Below are positions 26,230-38,134 of a stretch of 64,000 nucleotides of DNA, in pieces. The stretch is from the NCBI RefSeq assembly GCF_000716605.1, contig NZ_JNXE01000001.1, positions 62,001 through 126,000 of the forward strand, given 5' to 3'. The position numbers were made by a program, and so were the translations under genes. This DNA is from Streptomyces sp. NRRL F-525. Lineage in GTDB: Bacteria > Actinomycetota > Actinomycetes > Streptomycetales > Streptomycetaceae. The notes beneath the pieces are model-generated. The model searched no databases and was not told the origin of the DNA. It saw only the letters and a program-made list of their open reading frames with translations. Each line of letters opens with the position of its first letter. Position 1 is the first letter of the stretch.

Positions 26230-27243
26230 TCAGCCCTGGAGCGCCGCTGCGGTCTCCCGCAGCCGCGCGTGCAGTCCGCGGTGCGTCTCGCGCGCGGGCA
26301 GCCATTCCTTCCGGATCTTCGCCACACAGGTGTAGTTGGTGTCGCACACGTTGGCCAACGGCGATTCGACCGCCTGGGTTGCGAATTGGTAGGCGTCCAG
26401 TTCGCTGAACCCGTAGTCGCGCACCAGCCAACGCACCAGGTCGAGCTGGGAGATCCGGAACGCGTCCTCCAACGGGCGTGCCGAACCCGTCGAGATGATG
26501 TGCGTGTCCGACTCGATGCGTGGCCAGGGCGTGGCGACCCCCTTGAGCAGCTCCACGATCACCACGGTGTTCATCGCGCACTCGACCGCGACACCGCAGG
26601 TCTCGCCCTCGCCCTGCCGGGCGTGCCCGTCGCCGAGGCTGAGCAGCGCGCCCTCCACGTTCACGCCGAGGTAGCAGGTGACCCCGGCCCGCATCTCGGG
26701 CGTGTCCATGTTCCCGCCGTGCGCGTCCGGCACCAGCGCCGAACGCACCTCCAGATTGGCGGGTGCCACGCCCACCGTGCCGTGCATCGGATCCAGGGGC
26801 AGTTCGATCTCGATGTCGCTGTCCCGCGCGCGGAACAACGCCGTACGCCGGGTCCGGTCCAACTGCCAGATCCAGACGGTCTCCGGAAGCGGCTGCTGCA
26901 GCGTCGCCGTGGTGTGTGTCGAGGTGAGTGCGCCGAAGAGCGGAACCGTGGTCGAGGCGGCCCAGTCCCGGGCGGGTTCGATCGACACGAAGTGCACGGC
27001 GACCGTGTCGCCAGGTTCCGCGCCCTCCACATGGAAGGGACCGGTCTGCGGGTTCAGGAACGGGAACTCGCACACCTCGGACACCAGGTCCTTCTCGGAC
27101 CGTACCCGTCCGGCGAAACAGTCCTCCGTATACAGGTCGAGGACCGTGCCGGGCGCGATGCGCGCCACGGGCGGGGCGCCGCCGAACGTCCAGGCGTACT
27201 CGCCCGGTTCGGGCCGCACCGTCAGGATCCGGGGGTCGTTCAT
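26230..27243 (-). CDS. acetamidase/formamidase family protein
   Basis: 337 residues, full-length for FmdA/AmdA. Recognisable blocks are VEGAEPGDTVAVHF, PANLEVRSALVPDAHGGNMD, GVNVEGALLSLGDGHARQGEGE and the C-terminal ATQAVESPLANVCDTNYT. It releases ammonia from short aliphatic amides. The start ATG overlaps the permease stop (ATGA), so both are translated together and the amide or its product probably enters via that permease. Cytoplasmic. Confidence 0.92.
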   Translation of the reverse strand: MNDPRILTVRPEPGEYAWTFGGAPPVARIAPGTVLDLYTEDCFAGRVRSEKDLVSEVCEFPFLNPQTGPFHVEGAEPGDTVAVHFVSIEPARDWAASTTVPLFGALTSTHTTATLQQPLPETVWIWQLDRTRRTALFRARDSDIEIELPLDPMHGTVGVAPANLEVRSALVPDAHGGNMDTPEMRAGVTCYLGVNVEGALLSLGDGHARQGEGETCGVAVECAMNTVVIVELLKGVATPWPRIESDTHIISTGSARPLEDAFRISQLDLVRWLVRDYGFSELDAYQFATQAVESPLANVCDTNYTCVAKIRKEWLPARETHRGLHARLRETAAALQG

Positions 27244-28742
27244 GGCTGTACTGCTCCGTTCTGCGGATGGCCGGTGGAGGCGGGTTCGTCGAGATGGACG
27301 CGGGCGGTTTCGGCTATTCGCTCGGGGTGCCGTCGTAGCAGAACGAGCAGGACCACGACCCCGGCCGCCATCCAGATGCCGACGACCGGTCCGGCGTAGG
27401 ACACGGGTGCGGTCAGTTCGGTCACGAAGTCGAAGGCGGGGATGCCTGCCGCGGTGAGCAGGGCGGGGACGAACGCGATGATCCCCAGGAGCGGGACCAG
27501 CAGGTGCCGTAGCGGCTTGAGCAACTCGCGTCTGCGGCGCAGGAAGTAGCCCGCGCAGGCCAGGTTCACGACGATGTAGACGGCGATGACGACCGTGACG
27601 ATCACCGTGGCCAGGAGGAGGAACGCGGTCACCGGGTCGTAGCCGAGGCCGAGGCCCAGTACGGCTCCCACCGCGACGACGGTCTGGACGGTGATGCCGG
27701 CGACGGGGGAGCGGTGCCGTGGGTGCAGGGTCGCCAGGACGTGGGGGAGTACCCGGATGCGGGCCAGGGCGAAGGCGGTGCGGGTCGAGACGGTGGCGCA
27801 CGCGTTGGCGTTGGCGATCGTCGAGTTGACCACGGCCAGGAACACCAGCACCCAGAACAGTCCGAACGACGCGCGGGCCACGCCCTCCCAGGAGGCCGCA
27901 CCGTCGGCGCCGAATCCGCTGAAGCGGTCCGGCCCGAAGTACACGGTCATGGCGTAGGTCGTCAGCACGTAGAACAGGCCGATTCCGAGGGCCGCGCCGA
28001 GCACCGCGCGGTGCATCGTCCGGCGCGGGTCCCGTGTCTCCTCGGCGAGTGGTGCCGCGGCCTCGAACCCGGCGAACGCGAGCACCGTGTAGACCGAGCC
28101 GGCGAAGACCCCGCCGAGCCCCGAGTAGTCCTTGCCGGTGTGCGAAGTGCCGAACACCGACAGCGTGTTGGCGCTACCGGCCTTGCCGATCAGCCAGAGG
28201 GCGAACACCAGGAAGACGAGGATCTCGAAGACCCCGAGGACCGTCCCGAAGCGGGCCGAGGCACGCACTCCGAACCAGCCCGCCGCGGCGATGATCGCGG
28301 CGCCCGCGAGCGCCCACGGCCACCACAGGTTCTCCGGATACGAGGGCCACTCCTGGTGCAGGGTGCCCGCCGTGGTGAAGCCGAGTTGGAGGAGCAGGAG
28401 GGGTGGGACCAGTGCTTCCACGAAGACATAGCCCCAGCCGACCAGGAAGCCGACGGCCGGATGCAGTCCCTGCGCCGCGTACGTGGCCACCGAGCCCGCG
28501 GCGGGTAACTCGCGGGCCAACTCGGCGACGCAGGACGCCGTGAACAGGCAGGCCACCAGCGCGATCAGCACCGACAGAGGGAGGCTTCCGCCCGCGAAGG
28601 CCGCGCCCGACGGGATCGACGCGGCGACCGCGGCGGCGGGCGCCATCGCCGGGATGCTCTGGAAAAGGACCTCGCGCAGCCCGACGGCATCCCGCCGCAG
28701 CCCCGGAACCGTCTCCGGTCCTCGTACTGTCTCCCCCGACAC
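27240..28742 (-). CDS. APC-family amino acid/amine permease
   Basis: 500 residues with 12 or more membrane segments and the APC pattern. The first segment begins in LFQSIPAMAPAAAVAASIP, and AFAGFEAAAPLAEETRDPRRTM (about 226-247) is the conserved loop. GTG start with GAGGGGGG upstream. Coupled to an acetamidase and followed by a wall amidase, so the imported substrate is probably a nitrogen source such as an amide or amine. First gene of its operon. Confidence 0.93.
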   Translation of the reverse strand: MSGETVRGPETVPGLRRDAVGLREVLFQSIPAMAPAAAVAASIPSGAAFAGGSLPLSVLIALVACLFTASCVAELARELPAAGSVATYAAQGLHPAVGFLVGWGYVFVEALVPPLLLLQLGFTTAGTLHQEWPSYPENLWWPWALAGAAIIAAAGWFGVRASARFGTVLGVFEILVFLVFALWLIGKAGSANTLSVFGTSHTGKDYSGLGGVFAGSVYTVLAFAGFEAAAPLAEETRDPRRTMHRAVLGAALGIGLFYVLTTYAMTVYFGPDRFSGFGADGAASWEGVARASFGLFWVLVFLAVVNSTIANANACATVSTRTAFALARIRVLPHVLATLHPRHRSPVAGITVQTVVAVGAVLGLGLGYDPVTAFLLLATVIVTVVIAVYIVVNLACAGYFLRRRRELLKPLRHLLVPLLGIIAFVPALLTAAGIPAFDFVTELTAPVSYAGPVVGIWMAAGVVVLLVLLRRHPERIAETARVHLDEPASTGHPQNGAVQP

Positions 28743-28876
28743 GTGAATCCCCCCTCGTCCACCGTCATCCGCACCCCGTCGTCACGACTCGACGGCTGCG
28801 CCTCGCGTGAATCACGGTACGGCGCTTGCGGGTTGGGCAGTAGGGCGTGGCGTGGTTCCGTGGACGGCGGCGGAAC

Positions 28877-28885
28877 TGTGGATAA
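28877..28885 (-). other. single DnaA-box sequence
   Basis: TTATCCACA on the minus strand, in the gap between the APC permease and ROK genes. A lone box far from an origin cluster; it may titrate DnaA or be chance. Confidence 0.3.
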
Positions 28886-28919
28886 CCCGATCACTCGGAC
28901 GGGTGAAGTCGGCCCCGTT

Positions 28920-30152
28920 TCAGGCCTGTTCGGCCAGGTTGTCCCCAGCCCGTTCGGCCACCGAGGCCGGGTCGTCGAGGACGGCCCGCACGATCGAGTG
29001 CGCGGCGCCCAGCAGCGGACCCTCGGGTCCCAGCCGCGACACCGCGACCGGACAGGCGGGCCCCGCCGTGCGCCGCGCCAACTCGGCCTCCAGCGACGGC
29101 AGTAGCCAGGGCGCGAGACCGGACAGTGCGCCACCCAGCACCACCAGCCGCGGATCGAGGAGGTTGACCGCGCCGGTCAGCGCGATGCCGAGCGCCGTAC
29201 CGGCGTCGTGCAGGGCACGTCGTACCGCCTCGTCGCCGTCGGCGGCGCGGGACGCGAGCAGCCCGACCCGGTCCGCGCCGGGCTCCAGCCCCGCGGCACG
29301 CAGCACCGCCTCCTCGCCCGCGTACTGTTCGAGGCAGCCGCGACCGCCGCACGCGCACTCCGGCCCGTCGGGACGCACGGGAACATGGCCCAACTCGCCC
29401 GCGAATCCCCGGGTTCCGCGCAGCAGCCCGCCGTCCACCACGACCGCGGCGCCGATGCCGATCTCGGCCGACACATGCAGGAAGTCGCGCGGAGTGGTCT
29501 CGCCCAGCCAGAGTTCGGCGAGTCCGCCGAAGTTGGCCTCGTTGTCCACCGTGGGCGGGAGTTCGGCGGGCAGCAGGGCGCCGAGATCCGTGTCGTGCCA
29601 GTCGAGGTTCGGGGCGCGGACGACCGTACGGCCGTCGCGTGCCACCAGACCGGGCACGGCGACCGCGAGCCCGGCCGGCCACAGGCCCTCCGCGTCCGCC
29701 TCGGCGACGACCTGCCGTACCAGCGCGGTGAGTTCGGCGAGCACAGGCTCGGGGGAGCGGCCGCGGTTCACGCCGTGTCGCACGGCACGCGCGCGTATCT
29801 CGCCGCGCAGATCGACCGCGCAGACCGCGAGATGGTCGACGCCGATCTCCGCGCCGATCCCGGCCGGACCGTGCCCGCTGACGGCGAGCGCCGATCCGGG
29901 GCGGCCCACCCGGCCGGGCCGCTCGGGGCCCAGCTCTTCGAGGAGCCGCGACCGGATCAGCTCGTCCACCAGTGTCGACACCGCCGCACGGGTCAGCCCG
30001 ATGCGTGAGGCCACGGCCGCGCGCGAGAGCGGACCCTCGGCGCTCACCGTGTGCATCACGCGCGCGAGATTGCGCCGACGCATGCCCTGCTGGGTGTCGG
30101 GCAGGGCACGCCCGGACCCGGCGGGGTGTGCCTCGTGCAGCGGTGCGGTCAT
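28920..30152 (-). CDS. ROK family transcriptional regulator (xylose-type)
   Basis: 410 residues: an N-terminal winged helix (LSRAAVASRIGLTRAAVSTL, about 48-67) and a ROK domain. The ROK zinc motif ECACGGRGCLEQYAG and ELGHVPV are intact. It follows xylB by 28 bases in the same direction, so the two are co-transcribed and this is the probable repressor of the xylose genes, acting at the palindrome at 31719. The ATG at 30152 has GGAGG almost touching it, an unusual spacing. The length is standard for the XylR/NagC class. Confidence 0.9.
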   Translation of the reverse strand: MTAPLHEAHPAGSGRALPDTQQGMRRRNLARVMHTVSAEGPLSRAAVASRIGLTRAAVSTLVDELIRSRLLEELGPERPGRVGRPGSALAVSGHGPAGIGAEIGVDHLAVCAVDLRGEIRARAVRHGVNRGRSPEPVLAELTALVRQVVAEADAEGLWPAGLAVAVPGLVARDGRTVVRAPNLDWHDTDLGALLPAELPPTVDNEANFGGLAELWLGETTPRDFLHVSAEIGIGAAVVVDGGLLRGTRGFAGELGHVPVRPDGPECACGGRGCLEQYAGEEAVLRAAGLEPGADRVGLLASRAADGDEAVRRALHDAGTALGIALTGAVNLLDPRLVVLGGALSGLAPWLLPSLEAELARRTAGPACPVAVSRLGPEGPLLGAAHSIVRAVLDDPASVAERAGDNLAEQA

Positions 30153-30180
30153 GCCTCCGTCAGTCCTCGGTCGGTGTGCG

Positions 30181-31626
30181 TCAACGGGCGTCCGGCCCGC
30201 GTTCGAGCAGCGGAGCCGCGTCGGAGAGTACCCCGGAGATCCTGGCCAGCGTCGCCTCGTCGCGCTCCACGGCGTCCAGTACCGGCCCGGCCGCCGTGTT
30301 CCAGCGCCGGGCCACCGCGGCCGGATCCTCACCGGTCAGCAGCCCCGCGGCCTGCGCGGCGGCACCGAGCGCGACCAGTTCCTTCGCCTCGGGCACCTGG
30401 ACCGGACGCCCGGACAGCCGCCGTACGGTCTCCTGCCAGGCCGTGCCCCGGGCGCCCCCGCCGATCAGCAGCAGCGGCGTGGTGCGGTCCGCGTCCTCGT
30501 CGAGGACCAGGTCGAGCGCGCCCAAGAGGGCGTGCACGGCGCCGTCGTAGGCGGCCTGGAGGAGCTGGCCGGCGGTGGTGTCGTGGCGCAGGCCCGTCAG
30601 CAGGCCCGAGGCGTTGGGGAGGTTCGGGGTGCGCTCGCCGTCCAGGTACGGGAGCAGGGTGACCGAAGTGCCGGGTTCCACGGCTTCCCGGTCCAGGCCC
30701 AGCAGAGCGGCGACCCGGTCGACGGCGAGCGTGCAGTTCAGGGTACAGGCCAGGGGCAGCCAGTCGCCGTGCGCGTCGGCGAAACCCGCGACCGTGCCCG
30801 ACGGGTCGGCGGGGCGGCGCTTCGACACCGCGTACACGGTGCCCGACGTGCCGAGGCTGAGCACGGGGTGGCCGGGACGCAGCCCGAGACCCAGCGCGGC
30901 GGCCGCGTTGTCGCCGGTGCCGGGGGCGACAAGGGTGCCCTTGGAGAACGGCAGGTCGTGGCAGTCCCGCACGGTCCCGGCCACCTCGCCCGGCCGCACC
31001 ACCCGGGGCAGCAGCGCCGGGTCCAGCCCGACATGCCGCAGGATCTCCTCGTCGTACGACTCGGTCCCCGAAGCCCACCAGCCGGTGCCGGAGGCGTCGC
31101 CCCGGTCGGTGGTGCCCTGCCCGGTGAGCCGCTCGGTGAGGTAGTCGTGGGGGAGGCGTACGGCCGCCGTGGCGCGCACCGCCTCCGGCTCGTGCTCGGC
31201 GAGCCAGGCCCACTTCGTGACCGTGAAGGAGGCTCCGGGCACGCTGCCGGTGCGCTCCGCCCAGGCCTTCGGACCGCCCAGTTCCTCGATCAGGCGGCGG
31301 GCCTGCGGCGCAGAGCGCACGTCGTTCCACAGCATCGCCGGGCGTACCGGCTCGCCCTGGGCGTCCAGGGTGACCAGCCCGTGCTGCTGGCCGCCGATCG
31401 ACACGGCCGCCGCCTCGTGGGCCGCGTCCCCGCACTGGCGCAGGGCCTCGCACAGGGCGTCCCACCACTGGCGGGGATCGCTCTCCCGGCCCGCCCCCGA
31501 GGAGACGGTGTGCGGCGCCTGGCCGCTCGCGACGATCCGTCCGGTGGACACGTCGACGACCAGTGCCTTGGTGGACTGGGTGGACGTGTCCACGCCGACG
31601 ACGAGCGGACCCTCGGCTGCTGACAT
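30181..31626 (-). CDS. xylB: xylulokinase
   Basis: 481-residue FGGY-family kinase: GVDTSTQSTKALVVD (phosphate-binding start), SIGGQQHGLV, MLWNDVRS, the catalytic Asp in APGTGDNAAAALGLGL and GGGARGTAWQETV near the C-terminus. It phosphorylates D-xylulose to D-xylulose 5-phosphate. GGGAGAG lies before the ATG at 31626; a longer in-frame start has no such site. Divergent from xylA across 31627-31813 and co-transcribed with the ROK regulator. Confidence 0.95.
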   Translation of the reverse strand: MSAAEGPLVVGVDTSTQSTKALVVDVSTGRIVASGQAPHTVSSGAGRESDPRQWWDALCEALRQCGDAAHEAAAVSIGGQQHGLVTLDAQGEPVRPAMLWNDVRSAPQARRLIEELGGPKAWAERTGSVPGASFTVTKWAWLAEHEPEAVRATAAVRLPHDYLTERLTGQGTTDRGDASGTGWWASGTESYDEEILRHVGLDPALLPRVVRPGEVAGTVRDCHDLPFSKGTLVAPGTGDNAAAALGLGLRPGHPVLSLGTSGTVYAVSKRRPADPSGTVAGFADAHGDWLPLACTLNCTLAVDRVAALLGLDREAVEPGTSVTLLPYLDGERTPNLPNASGLLTGLRHDTTAGQLLQAAYDGAVHALLGALDLVLDEDADRTTPLLLIGGGARGTAWQETVRRLSGRPVQVPEAKELVALGAAAQAAGLLTGEDPAAVARRWNTAAGPVLDAVERDEATLARISGVLSDAAPLLERGPDAR

Positions 31627-31718
31627 CGGGCTCTCCCTGTTTTTTCCGCGGCTCTGCGGGCTCTGACCTGGTGTTCTCAAGGCTGTCCGGGGTGCGGTGG
31701 GCCGTACCCCACTCCTTC

Positions 31719-31735
31719 AGGGACATGTTGTCCCT
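31719..31735. promoter_or_regulatory. perfect palindrome between xylB and xylA
   Basis: AGGGACA-TGT-TGTCCCT: seven-base arms, three-base centre, no mismatch. It lies 93 bases before xylB and 79 before xylA, the natural place for the ROK operator controlling both. An AT-rich stretch (31757-31768) next to it probably holds the xylA -10 region. Confidence 0.6.
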
Positions 31736-31777
31736 TCCCAGAGCTGCGTGTGCATACTAATTTGTAAACCGCCATGA

Positions 31778-32980
<1,203 letters not shown>

Positions 32981-32984
32981 CCGC

Positions 32985-32998
32985 ACGCACGCGTGCGT
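32985..32998. other. 14-bp perfect palindrome after xylA
   Basis: ACGCACG-CGTGCGT, starting five bases after the xylA stop. It may form part of a terminator, but has no loop or T-run of its own, so its role is uncertain. Confidence 0.35.
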
Positions 32999-33147
32999 CA
33001 CTCACGGGCCGATTGGTGTTCGTGAAGTGCTGTTCGTGACCGACCTCCGCGCGGAATGCTCCGGAATCATGCGATCCACGGCATGAGCCCGTATCAACCA
33101 CCGCGCGGGGGTCGCGTCATGACCTCTGCGAGGCGACTCTGGACGGT

Positions 33148-33576
33148 ATGGCCATGCCGCCCGTACCGCCTCGACCGCCCGGGCCTCCGGGCGCCGCCCC
33201 GCCTCCGGGAGGCGGTTTCGGACCGCCACCTCCCGGAGACTTCGGCCACGCATCAGGAGGGGACTACGGGGGCTACGACCCGCCTCCGCGCCGGCGCCCC
33301 CGGCCGCTGTTCATCCTGCTCGCCGTGATCGTCGCCGCCGGAGCCGTCACCGCCATCGTGCTGATGGCCTCCGGGGGACACGACTCACCGGACAAGAAGA
33401 CGCCTGCGGCGAGCAGTTCGAGCACCAGCCGCAGCCCGTCCCTCACCCTCCCGACGAAACTTCCCACCAGTCTGCCGACCAAGCTCCCGACCGCGCTTCC
33501 GTCGAACCTCCCCTCGGAACTGCCGAGCGAGGTTCCCAGCGACATCGAGTCCCTGCTCCCGTCCCTGTTCGGCTAG
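33148..33576 (+). CDS. proline-rich single-pass membrane protein with LPxx repeats
   Basis: 142 residues in three parts: a Pro/Gly-rich cytoplasmic N-terminus (1-50) ending in a positive cluster PPPRRRPRP; one membrane helix (54-73, FILLAVIVAAGAVTAIVLM); and an outer Ser/Thr/Pro tail. The tail contains eight four-residue repeats of the form LPTK/LPTS/LPSE (101-132). This resembles the wall-spanning stalk of a surface protein, but has no recognisable domain or sorting signal. Two close starts (33148, 33154); no clear ribosome site. Function unknown. Confidence 0.75.
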   Translation: MAMPPVPPRPPGPPGAAPPPGGGFGPPPPGDFGHASGGDYGGYDPPPRRRPRPLFILLAVIVAAGAVTAIVLMASGGHDSPDKKTPAASSSSTSRSPSLTLPTKLPTSLPTKLPTALPSNLPSELPSEVPSDIESLLPSLFG

Positions 33577-33599
33577 CCGCCTCAGGAGCCGACGGACGC

Positions 33600-34946
33600 T
33601 CAGATGCCGTGCGGCAGCTTCAGGTACACCACGGTCGTCTCGATACCGCTGTCGACCAACCGTCCCTGCGCGTCGAACGCGCCCGCGCCGTCCGTCATCC
33701 CGAAGTCGTTGTCATTCACGAGGGCGAGCGTGTCGTGATCCACGTGCGCGATGCCCTCGATCTTCTGCGGCACCCCGGAGACGGTCCCCAGGTCGACGAC
33801 CAGCTTCTTGGCCAGCACCGGGACACCCGCGGCGGCCGGGTCGTCGAGCTGCTCCAGCGACGGGGACGTCGTGTCGTCGTCGTAGCGACCGCCGAGGATG
33901 TTCGACTTCCGGCTCAGCTTCACCAACTGCAACCGGGCCGCCTTGTCGGTGCGCTCCTCGACCAGGAGCCGGTCGTCGCCCACGGCGACCACCGAGGAGA
34001 TCTTGAGTTCGGAGGTGTCGTCCTCGCTGGGGTCGACCACGTTCACCGGGTCGAAGCGGTAGGCGTACTCCGCCGTGACCGCCTTCTTCTTCGTGGAGAA
34101 GCGCAGCAGACGGGTGTTGAGCGACGCCTCCCCGGCATCCCCGTCCGGCAGCGACAGCGGGCTCTGCAGGGCCATCACCAGGTCACCGCCGGGCAGTTGG
34201 GCGAGCCCCTCGAAGCCGCGGTTGATCTTCCGGTGCAGCAGGACGGCCGGCAGCGCCTCCACCACCGGGTAGTCAGTGCCCGCCAGATGCAGCCCCTTGG
34301 GCACGTACCGCGTGAGCACCTTCCCGCGCGCGGAGACATGCACCAGGGAGGGCCCGTACTCGTCGACGAGCCAGAAGGACCCGTCCCCGGCCCGCACGAT
34401 GCCCTCCGTGTCCAGGCCGTTCGGGTTGTACGACAGCGCCGTCCGAGCGTCGTAGGAGTACGGCGCCTCGTCGCGTCCCTGCTGGTTCGACAGCCCGGTG
34501 ACGGCCTTCCCGGAGGACGTGGTGATCGGGAGGGCGTCCAGGACCTTCACCTTGTCCCCGGAGACACGGATCTTCACGATCGCCGGGTCGAAACCGGGCA
34601 CGGGGAACGTACGGCGCTTCGTCCCGCTCACCTTGATCTGGCCGTTGGGCCCGCGGTCGGTGATCGTCCAGTACTCGCCCTTGCGGCCGGCGGGGTAGAT
34701 GTCGCTGCCGATGCCGCCGAGGTCCACGCCCCGGTCGTTGTCCACCGTTCCCGGCAACAGCGCGTTGCTGAACGCACCGAGCGGAATGTCGCCCAGCGTC
34801 GCCGTCCGCGTGACATGGGCGGCCTCGGCCTTCGCGGGGGCTCCCGCGGCCGTACCGGCGGCCATGAGGGCGACCACCACGGCGAGCGGAACACCCGCCG
34901 CGACGGGACGACGGACGCGGCGTCGGACGAGGTCGTGCGGGGACAT
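33600..34946 (-). CDS. secreted esterase-like phytase-family protein
   Basis: 448 residues. The N-terminus has basic residues and a long hydrophobic segment (PVAAGVPLAVVVALMAAGTAAG), so it is exported. The body is the 'esterase-like activity of phytase' beta-propeller: GSDIYPAGRKGEYWTITDRG, GNQQGRDEAPY-type region, NRGFEGLAQLPGG, KIEGIAHVDHDTLALVNDND. It may release phosphate from phosphoesters. AGGAGG before the ATG. Monocistronic. Confidence 0.85.
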   Translation of the reverse strand: MSPHDLVRRRVRRPVAAGVPLAVVVALMAAGTAAGAPAKAEAAHVTRTATLGDIPLGAFSNALLPGTVDNDRGVDLGGIGSDIYPAGRKGEYWTITDRGPNGQIKVSGTKRRTFPVPGFDPAIVKIRVSGDKVKVLDALPITTSSGKAVTGLSNQQGRDEAPYSYDARTALSYNPNGLDTEGIVRAGDGSFWLVDEYGPSLVHVSARGKVLTRYVPKGLHLAGTDYPVVEALPAVLLHRKINRGFEGLAQLPGGDLVMALQSPLSLPDGDAGEASLNTRLLRFSTKKKAVTAEYAYRFDPVNVVDPSEDDTSELKISSVVAVGDDRLLVEERTDKAARLQLVKLSRKSNILGGRYDDDTTSPSLEQLDDPAAAGVPVLAKKLVVDLGTVSGVPQKIEGIAHVDHDTLALVNDNDFGMTDGAGAFDAQGRLVDSGIETTVVYLKLPHGI

Positions 34947-35265
34947 CGGGCCTCCTGAGGACAAGTTGGCTGACAGCGGCCAGAGTTGGTGCTCATGAGG
35001 AACGGTTCTTGGCGGTGAGGTGAATCCGGAGTGTCGGCCGATTGTCGGGCGGGCGTGGCATTCGTGACGGGGGCCGGAAGCGCGATCGCCATCCGCTTTC
35101 GCGGCAGTGACCTGTCCGACGAACCGCTGGTCCACGAGCGACCTGCGACTGAACTGCGCCGCGCCATCGCCGTGTTCGACGGTCCCACTCCGGTCAGTGG
35201 AACTGCACCGCACGCGCGCGTGCTGACCGTTCCGGGCGTCCTGGTACAGCAGGCGGGGAGAGCGA
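34947..35265. other. 319-base intergenic region
   Basis: Between the phytase-like gene start and the rox stop. I see no conserved gene: the open frame at 35031-35303 (+) has no homology I recognise and no ribosome site. The phytase-like promoter must lie here, but no clear -35/-10 pair stands out. Confidence 0.5.
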
Positions 35266-36834
<1,569 letters not shown>

Positions 36835-36849
36835 CTATACGTTGGGTGT

Positions 36850-36875
36850 GGCAAGGAGTGGACGAGCTCCTTGCC
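36850..36875. other. inverted repeat in the rox-desaturase gap
   Basis: GGCAAGGAG (36850-36858) and CTCCTTGCC (36867-36875), a perfect nine-base stem with an eight-base loop. It could be an operator or a leader hairpin of rox or of the desaturase. It partly repeats the core of the nearby RAE (GGCAAGG). Confidence 0.4.
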
Positions 36876-36968
36876 ATCGCCTGTTTCCGGGCACCTCTCC
36901 GCAAGCTCGTGACTCCGGGACCGGGTCGGCGAGGGTGTCGTCAACCCCCCCTGTGAGGACCCGGCTGA

Positions 36969-36988
36969 CCCCCGTACGGACACGGGGG
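36969..36988 (+). other. C/G-rich hairpin before the desaturase
   Basis: CCCCCGT (36969-36975) and ACGGGGG (36982-36988), a seven-base stem with a six-base loop, followed by GTTCC. It sits 80 bases before the desaturase start. It might attenuate or terminate read-through; weakly supported. The rest of the 376-base gap (36694-37069) holds the RAE and promoters only. Confidence 0.3.
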
Positions 36989-37069
36989 GTTCCGTCATGG
37001 TCGCGACCGGTCACCGATTCGTACGTTTGCTCAGGTCAGCCCGTTGCCTGAGAGAGCCGGAGACCGGAC

Positions 37070-38134
37070 ATGTCCCAGACCACCGCAGTCATCGGCGCGC
37101 ATGATCCGGGGGATGAGGTCGCGGCGCCCCCAGGAAGCGAGTTCGCGCCCCTCCTGCGCACGGTCAAGGGCAGAGGCCTACTGGAGCGCCGGTATGCCTG
37201 GTACGCGCGCTGCATCGCCGCCAACGCCCTCGCGCTGGGCGGCATCGTCACGGGCGTCGTCCTGCTCGGCGACTCCTGGCTGACGCTGCTCCTGGCCCCG
37301 CTGCTCGCCGTGTTCGGTGCCCGCACGGCCTTCGTAGGCCATGACGCGGGCCACTCCCAGATCGCCGGCGGCAAGGCCGTCAACCGCCTCATCGGCCTGA
37401 TCCACGGCAATCTGCTGCTGGGGATGAGCTACTCCTGGTGGAACGACAAGCACAACCGCCACCACGCCAACCCCAACCACATCGACAAGGACCCGGACGT
37501 CGTCGCCGACGTCCTCGTCTTCACGGGCGAACAGGCCAAGGACCGTTCAGGGTTCCGGCGCTGGCTCACGCGCAACCAGGCGTGGCTGTTCTTCCCGCTC
37601 ACGCTGCTCGAAGGCGTCGCCCTCAAGGTCCACGGTTTCCAGGATCTGCGGCGCCAGCCCCGTCGCGAGCGGTTCGTCGAAGGCGCTCTTCTGGTGGGCC
37701 ATGTCGTGGCCTACGCGACGCTGCTGCTCATGTCGATGTCCCCGGGGAAGGCACTCGCGTTCGCCGCGCTGCACCAGGCCCTGTTCGGCCTGCACCTAGG
37801 CCTGGCCTTCGCACCCAACCACAAGGGCATGGAGATGCCGGACCCGAACGGCGAACGGTGGGGCCATCTCCGCCGTCAGGTCCTCACCTCGCGGAACATC
37901 CGTGGCAGCGTGCTGACCGACTGGTTCCTCGGCGGCCTCAACTACCAGATCGAACACCACCTCTTCCCGAGCATGCCGCGGCCCAATCTGCGGCTCGCAC
38001 AGCCCCTGGTGCGCGCCCACTGCCAGGATGTGGGTATCCCCTACGTGGAGACGGGACTCGTCGACTCCTACCGGCAGGCCCTGCGCCACCTCCACGAGGT
38101 GGGGGAGCCGCTGCGCATGGAGTGGACGGAGTGA
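37070..38134 (+). CDS. membrane fatty acid desaturase (acyl-CoA/lipid type)
   Basis: 354 residues with four or so membrane segments. The three histidine boxes of the di-iron site are present: FVGHDAGHSQ (about 87-96), NDKHNRHHANPNH (about 124-136) and NYQIEHHLFPSMPRPNL (about 298-314); the QIEHH box is typical of front-end or linoleoyl-type desaturases. It introduces a cis double bond into a fatty chain at the membrane, needing an electron donor encoded elsewhere. GGAGA before the ATG. Alone in its unit. Confidence 0.93.
   Translation: MSQTTAVIGAHDPGDEVAAPPGSEFAPLLRTVKGRGLLERRYAWYARCIAANALALGGIVTGVVLLGDSWLTLLLAPLLAVFGARTAFVGHDAGHSQIAGGKAVNRLIGLIHGNLLLGMSYSWWNDKHNRHHANPNHIDKDPDVVADVLVFTGEQAKDRSGFRRWLTRNQAWLFFPLTLLEGVALKVHGFQDLRRQPRRERFVEGALLVGHVVAYATLLLMSMSPGKALAFAALHQALFGLHLGLAFAPNHKGMEMPDPNGERWGHLRRQVLTSRNIRGSVLTDWFLGGLNYQIEHHLFPSMPRPNLRLAQPLVRAHCQDVGIPYVETGLVDSYRQALRHLHEVGEPLRMEWTE

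Noticed and set aside
27128..27139. GTATACAGGTCG, identical to half of the GntR operator at 19756
   Set aside because: Inside the acetamidase coding sequence (part of a conserved Leu-Tyr-Thr-Glu segment) and lacking the second half-site.
31754..31770. CATACTAATTTGTA beside xylA, resembling the left half of the 19756 operator
   Set aside because: Only a partial match; no palindromic core, and the locus has its own ROK regulator and palindrome.
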